Assembly: GCA_002297005.1 (NCBI GenBank) | Contig: DBIX01000050.1 | Location: forward strand, 6,072-31,633 | Source: Cyanobacteria bacterium UBA791 | GTDB lineage: Bacteria > Cyanobacteriota > Vampirovibrionia > Gastranaerophilales > Gastranaerophilaceae | Length of the DNA: 25,562 nucleotides | Direction of reading: 5' to 3' | Shown: piece after piece, positions 23,732 to 25,562 of the stretch | Layout of the letters: each line of letters begins with the position of its first letter | How positions within the stretch are numbered: position 1 is the stretch's first letter | Made by a program: the position numbers and the translations under genes | The notes under the pieces: model-generated | Seen by the model: only the letters and a program-made list of their open reading frames with translations | Told to the model about the DNA's origin: nothing | Databases searched by the model: none

Positions 23732-25562
23732 TACTGTATTGACAGATGCTTTAAATGCCACTCTTGTTACTATGAATGGTAATGAGATGGTGTTATAGAA
23801 TGATATGGGTAATGCTAGAGTGGAAAATGCTAAACTTCCTCCAGGATATATTCCTGTAGGTATGAAAGAATATGGTGGAATTATTTATATAGCTTGTTAT
23901 AATCCAACTACTAATAAAAGTTAGATAGGTTGTTTTCCTTCACCTCAAAGATAGAAAACTGCTACCCAAATATCGGAAATAACTCCTACTTTTAAATTCC
24001 CTGATGTTACTTTTATAGAAGAATAGAATGGAGAAAATTGGTATAAAATTAATAGTCTTTTAACTAAGTGTGAAATTTTTCCTAAAGGAACTATTATTAG
24101 ATCTGGAGATAAGTTTTCTGTAGGGTTATCTATAGCCGATATATTTGGCACAAATGATTCTAATTATACTGGGGAACATTATATATCTAATTATAATAAT
24201 GTAGAAAATGGATTAGTGACGACTCCGATGAACAGGATGTATACTTTTGGAATAGCTACTCTTGATAATAATGGACAACTAAGAGATATTACTAGTTAGT
24301 TAAAACGTTATAAAGACGGAAATCAAATTTAGTTTTCTAATATTGATTCTGATTTATATAAATTTAATTGTGGATATTGGCAAAATGAAATGTCTACAAA
24401 AGATAAAGATGGATTAGTATCTTCGGAATTAATGGATTAGACTAATGTTTAGAGTAAATTAAATACTTATAATAGTAAATTATTTGGTAGATTATTTTTA
24501 TATGCCAAATATAATGTAATAGACAATGTAGATATAAGTGTTGTTGGTTATAAAAAATCTGATGTATCTAGCAGTATTAAAAATCCTATTTATTCAAATA
24601 CAAAATCTCAAGAAGATGAAAATAATAATATTAAAATTGATTCTTCTGTAGTTCTTCTTATATATGCAAATTACAAATATAATTGTCCAGATGGATCATC
24701 TTTTTTAAATGGTAAAAATTTAGTAGACCCCTATGAAGGATATAAATATTATTTTGATAAATATGACAAAAGTATTATTAGGGGTTTATTATTAACTTTA
24801 AAAATAAATAATAATATAACACAGTAGCTATTAAACTTTGATATTCCATTAGAAAATAATGAGTGGTATACTGTTGGTTACGGTTATCCTGTGTATGACC
24901 CTATTACTAATTTATATTCTTTTTCTTAGTTATTTACAGTTCCTATTAATATTCTCTCGGACCAACATATAGAATGGAATATTACTCCAATTATGAGATT
25001 TTTTGACGGAGGATTAATAGAAGGAGGGCAACTTCCAGATAAAGGAACTAATGGTAGCTTAAATACCGGAAATATAAATTCAGGAGTAATGAGACTAAAT
25101 ACTTGGAACTATTATATTAGCGGCAGTAGAATAAATCTACGTTGGGGTTATGAATCTTATCCTAGAGATAATGATGTTATTAGTGATATTACTTTTTCTT
25201 TCTATGATATAGCCACTGGAGAAATTAAATTAAATCAAGATGGTACTATAAATTCAGGAAGTATTCCTAGATGGACTTATATTACTAAAAATAGACTTAG
25301 TTATAATGGTACTTTTTCTGAAAATTTTGATATAAATAATTTTATATCAAATAAAGATAGCGTTAATATATTTACTCCTAATAAACTATTTTATGTAAGA
25401 ATTTCATATACTTATAATGGTATTCCTAAAGAAGATTATAGATGGATGTTAATAACTGGGTTATATAATCCTTCTTATTGGGGAACTGAAGAATACTCAA
25501 GCATTTAGGATTATAATGATTTCCTAAAATGTTATTATATATCAGATAATAAATATTATATT
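23667..25562 (+). CDS. Large crAss-like tail protein (muzzle / tail-tube B-like), 3' end beyond window
   Basis: An open frame in code 15 from ATG 23667 to the window edge, 632 codons with eleven TAGs and no TAA or TGA. The N-terminus NTFNEGMVLDSHPLMTPN and the LQNDMGNARVENAKLPPGYIPVG stretch, followed by IIYIACYNP and IGCFPSP, match what I recall of the long crAss-like protein related to podovirus tail tubular protein B and called muzzle in the phicrAss001 structure. One TAG falls at the Gln of LQNDMGN, supporting Gln decoding. The rest is beta-rich with many Asn and Tyr. The start overlaps the preceding gene by 65 bases. The assignment is by remembered similarity. Confidence 0.75.

Noticed and set aside
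16389..25562. Reading the phage part as a prophage integrated in the bacterial chromosome
   Set aside because: No integrase, attachment repeat or tRNA target is seen, the phage side begins inside a broken intron, and the two sides use different genetic codes.
17500..25562. Interpreting the many in-frame TAGs as pseudogenes or sequencing frameshifts
   Set aside because: Frames stay continuous through every TAG with no TAA or TGA and no frame change, in nine consecutive genes, and several genes overlap neatly at start and stop codons.
17118..25562. TAG as pyrrolysine
   Set aside because: TAG is too frequent and spread over ordinary structural genes, and occurs in Gln-rich contexts; pyrrolysine is restricted to rare catalytic positions.

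Overview
The window joins two unrelated genomes. Positions 1 to about 16,388 are an AT-rich bacterial chromosome segment using the standard code; at least four genes there end in TAG (HAD phosphatase, MATE exporter, sigma factor, first rfbA). From about 16,384 to the end is a crAss-like bacteriophage whose genes carry about 37 in-frame TAG codons and stop only at TAA or TGA. This is the TAG-to-glutamine code (code 15) known in part of the crAss-like group. The join lies in an A/T-rich stretch. It cuts a phage group I intron and its GIY-YIG endonuclease ORF and removes the 5' part of the capsid gene, so it is most likely a metagenomic assembly chimera rather than a prophage.

Bacterial part. 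The host is probably a gut bacterium; Gastranaerophilales (non-photosynthetic Cyanobacteria, 'Melainabacteria') is my best guess from gene style and a WhiG/FliA-type sigma factor, but this is inference only. Minus-strand genes come first: typA/bipA (3' end cut by the window edge), a repeat-like spacer, a HAD phosphatase, then a tightly packed run in the order DnaQ-like exonuclease, OPA-family transporter, gmk, Nif3-like protein, a secreted small protein and a MATE exporter. Thioredoxin lies divergently on the plus strand and ends at an 18-bp-stem terminator. A glycine-zipper membrane protein, the sigma factor and a 100-aa unknown follow on the minus strand.

From 10,846 a clear promoter (TTGATT-17-TATAAT) starts a plus-strand nucleotide-sugar operon: rfbC, rfbB, rfbD, a small membrane protein, rfbA, a UDP-glucuronate decarboxylase and a second, divergent rfbA. 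Together they would make dTDP-L-rhamnose and UDP-xylose for surface polysaccharide.

Phage part. The remains of a GIY-YIG-carrying group I intron lead into the 3' portion of the major capsid gene. This is interrupted again by a compact 201-nt ORF-less group I intron whose P, Q, R and S elements, P1, P7 and P10 pairings can all be read. Eight further genes follow in one direction, ending in a large incomplete protein resembling the crAss muzzle (tail-tube B-like) protein. Rho-independent terminators follow the capsid gene and the 338-aa gene. The 291-aa and 338-aa proteins each have exactly one TAG, at codon 3, while most neighbours have many scattered TAGs; this looks like a possible translational gate controlled by suppressor tRNA.
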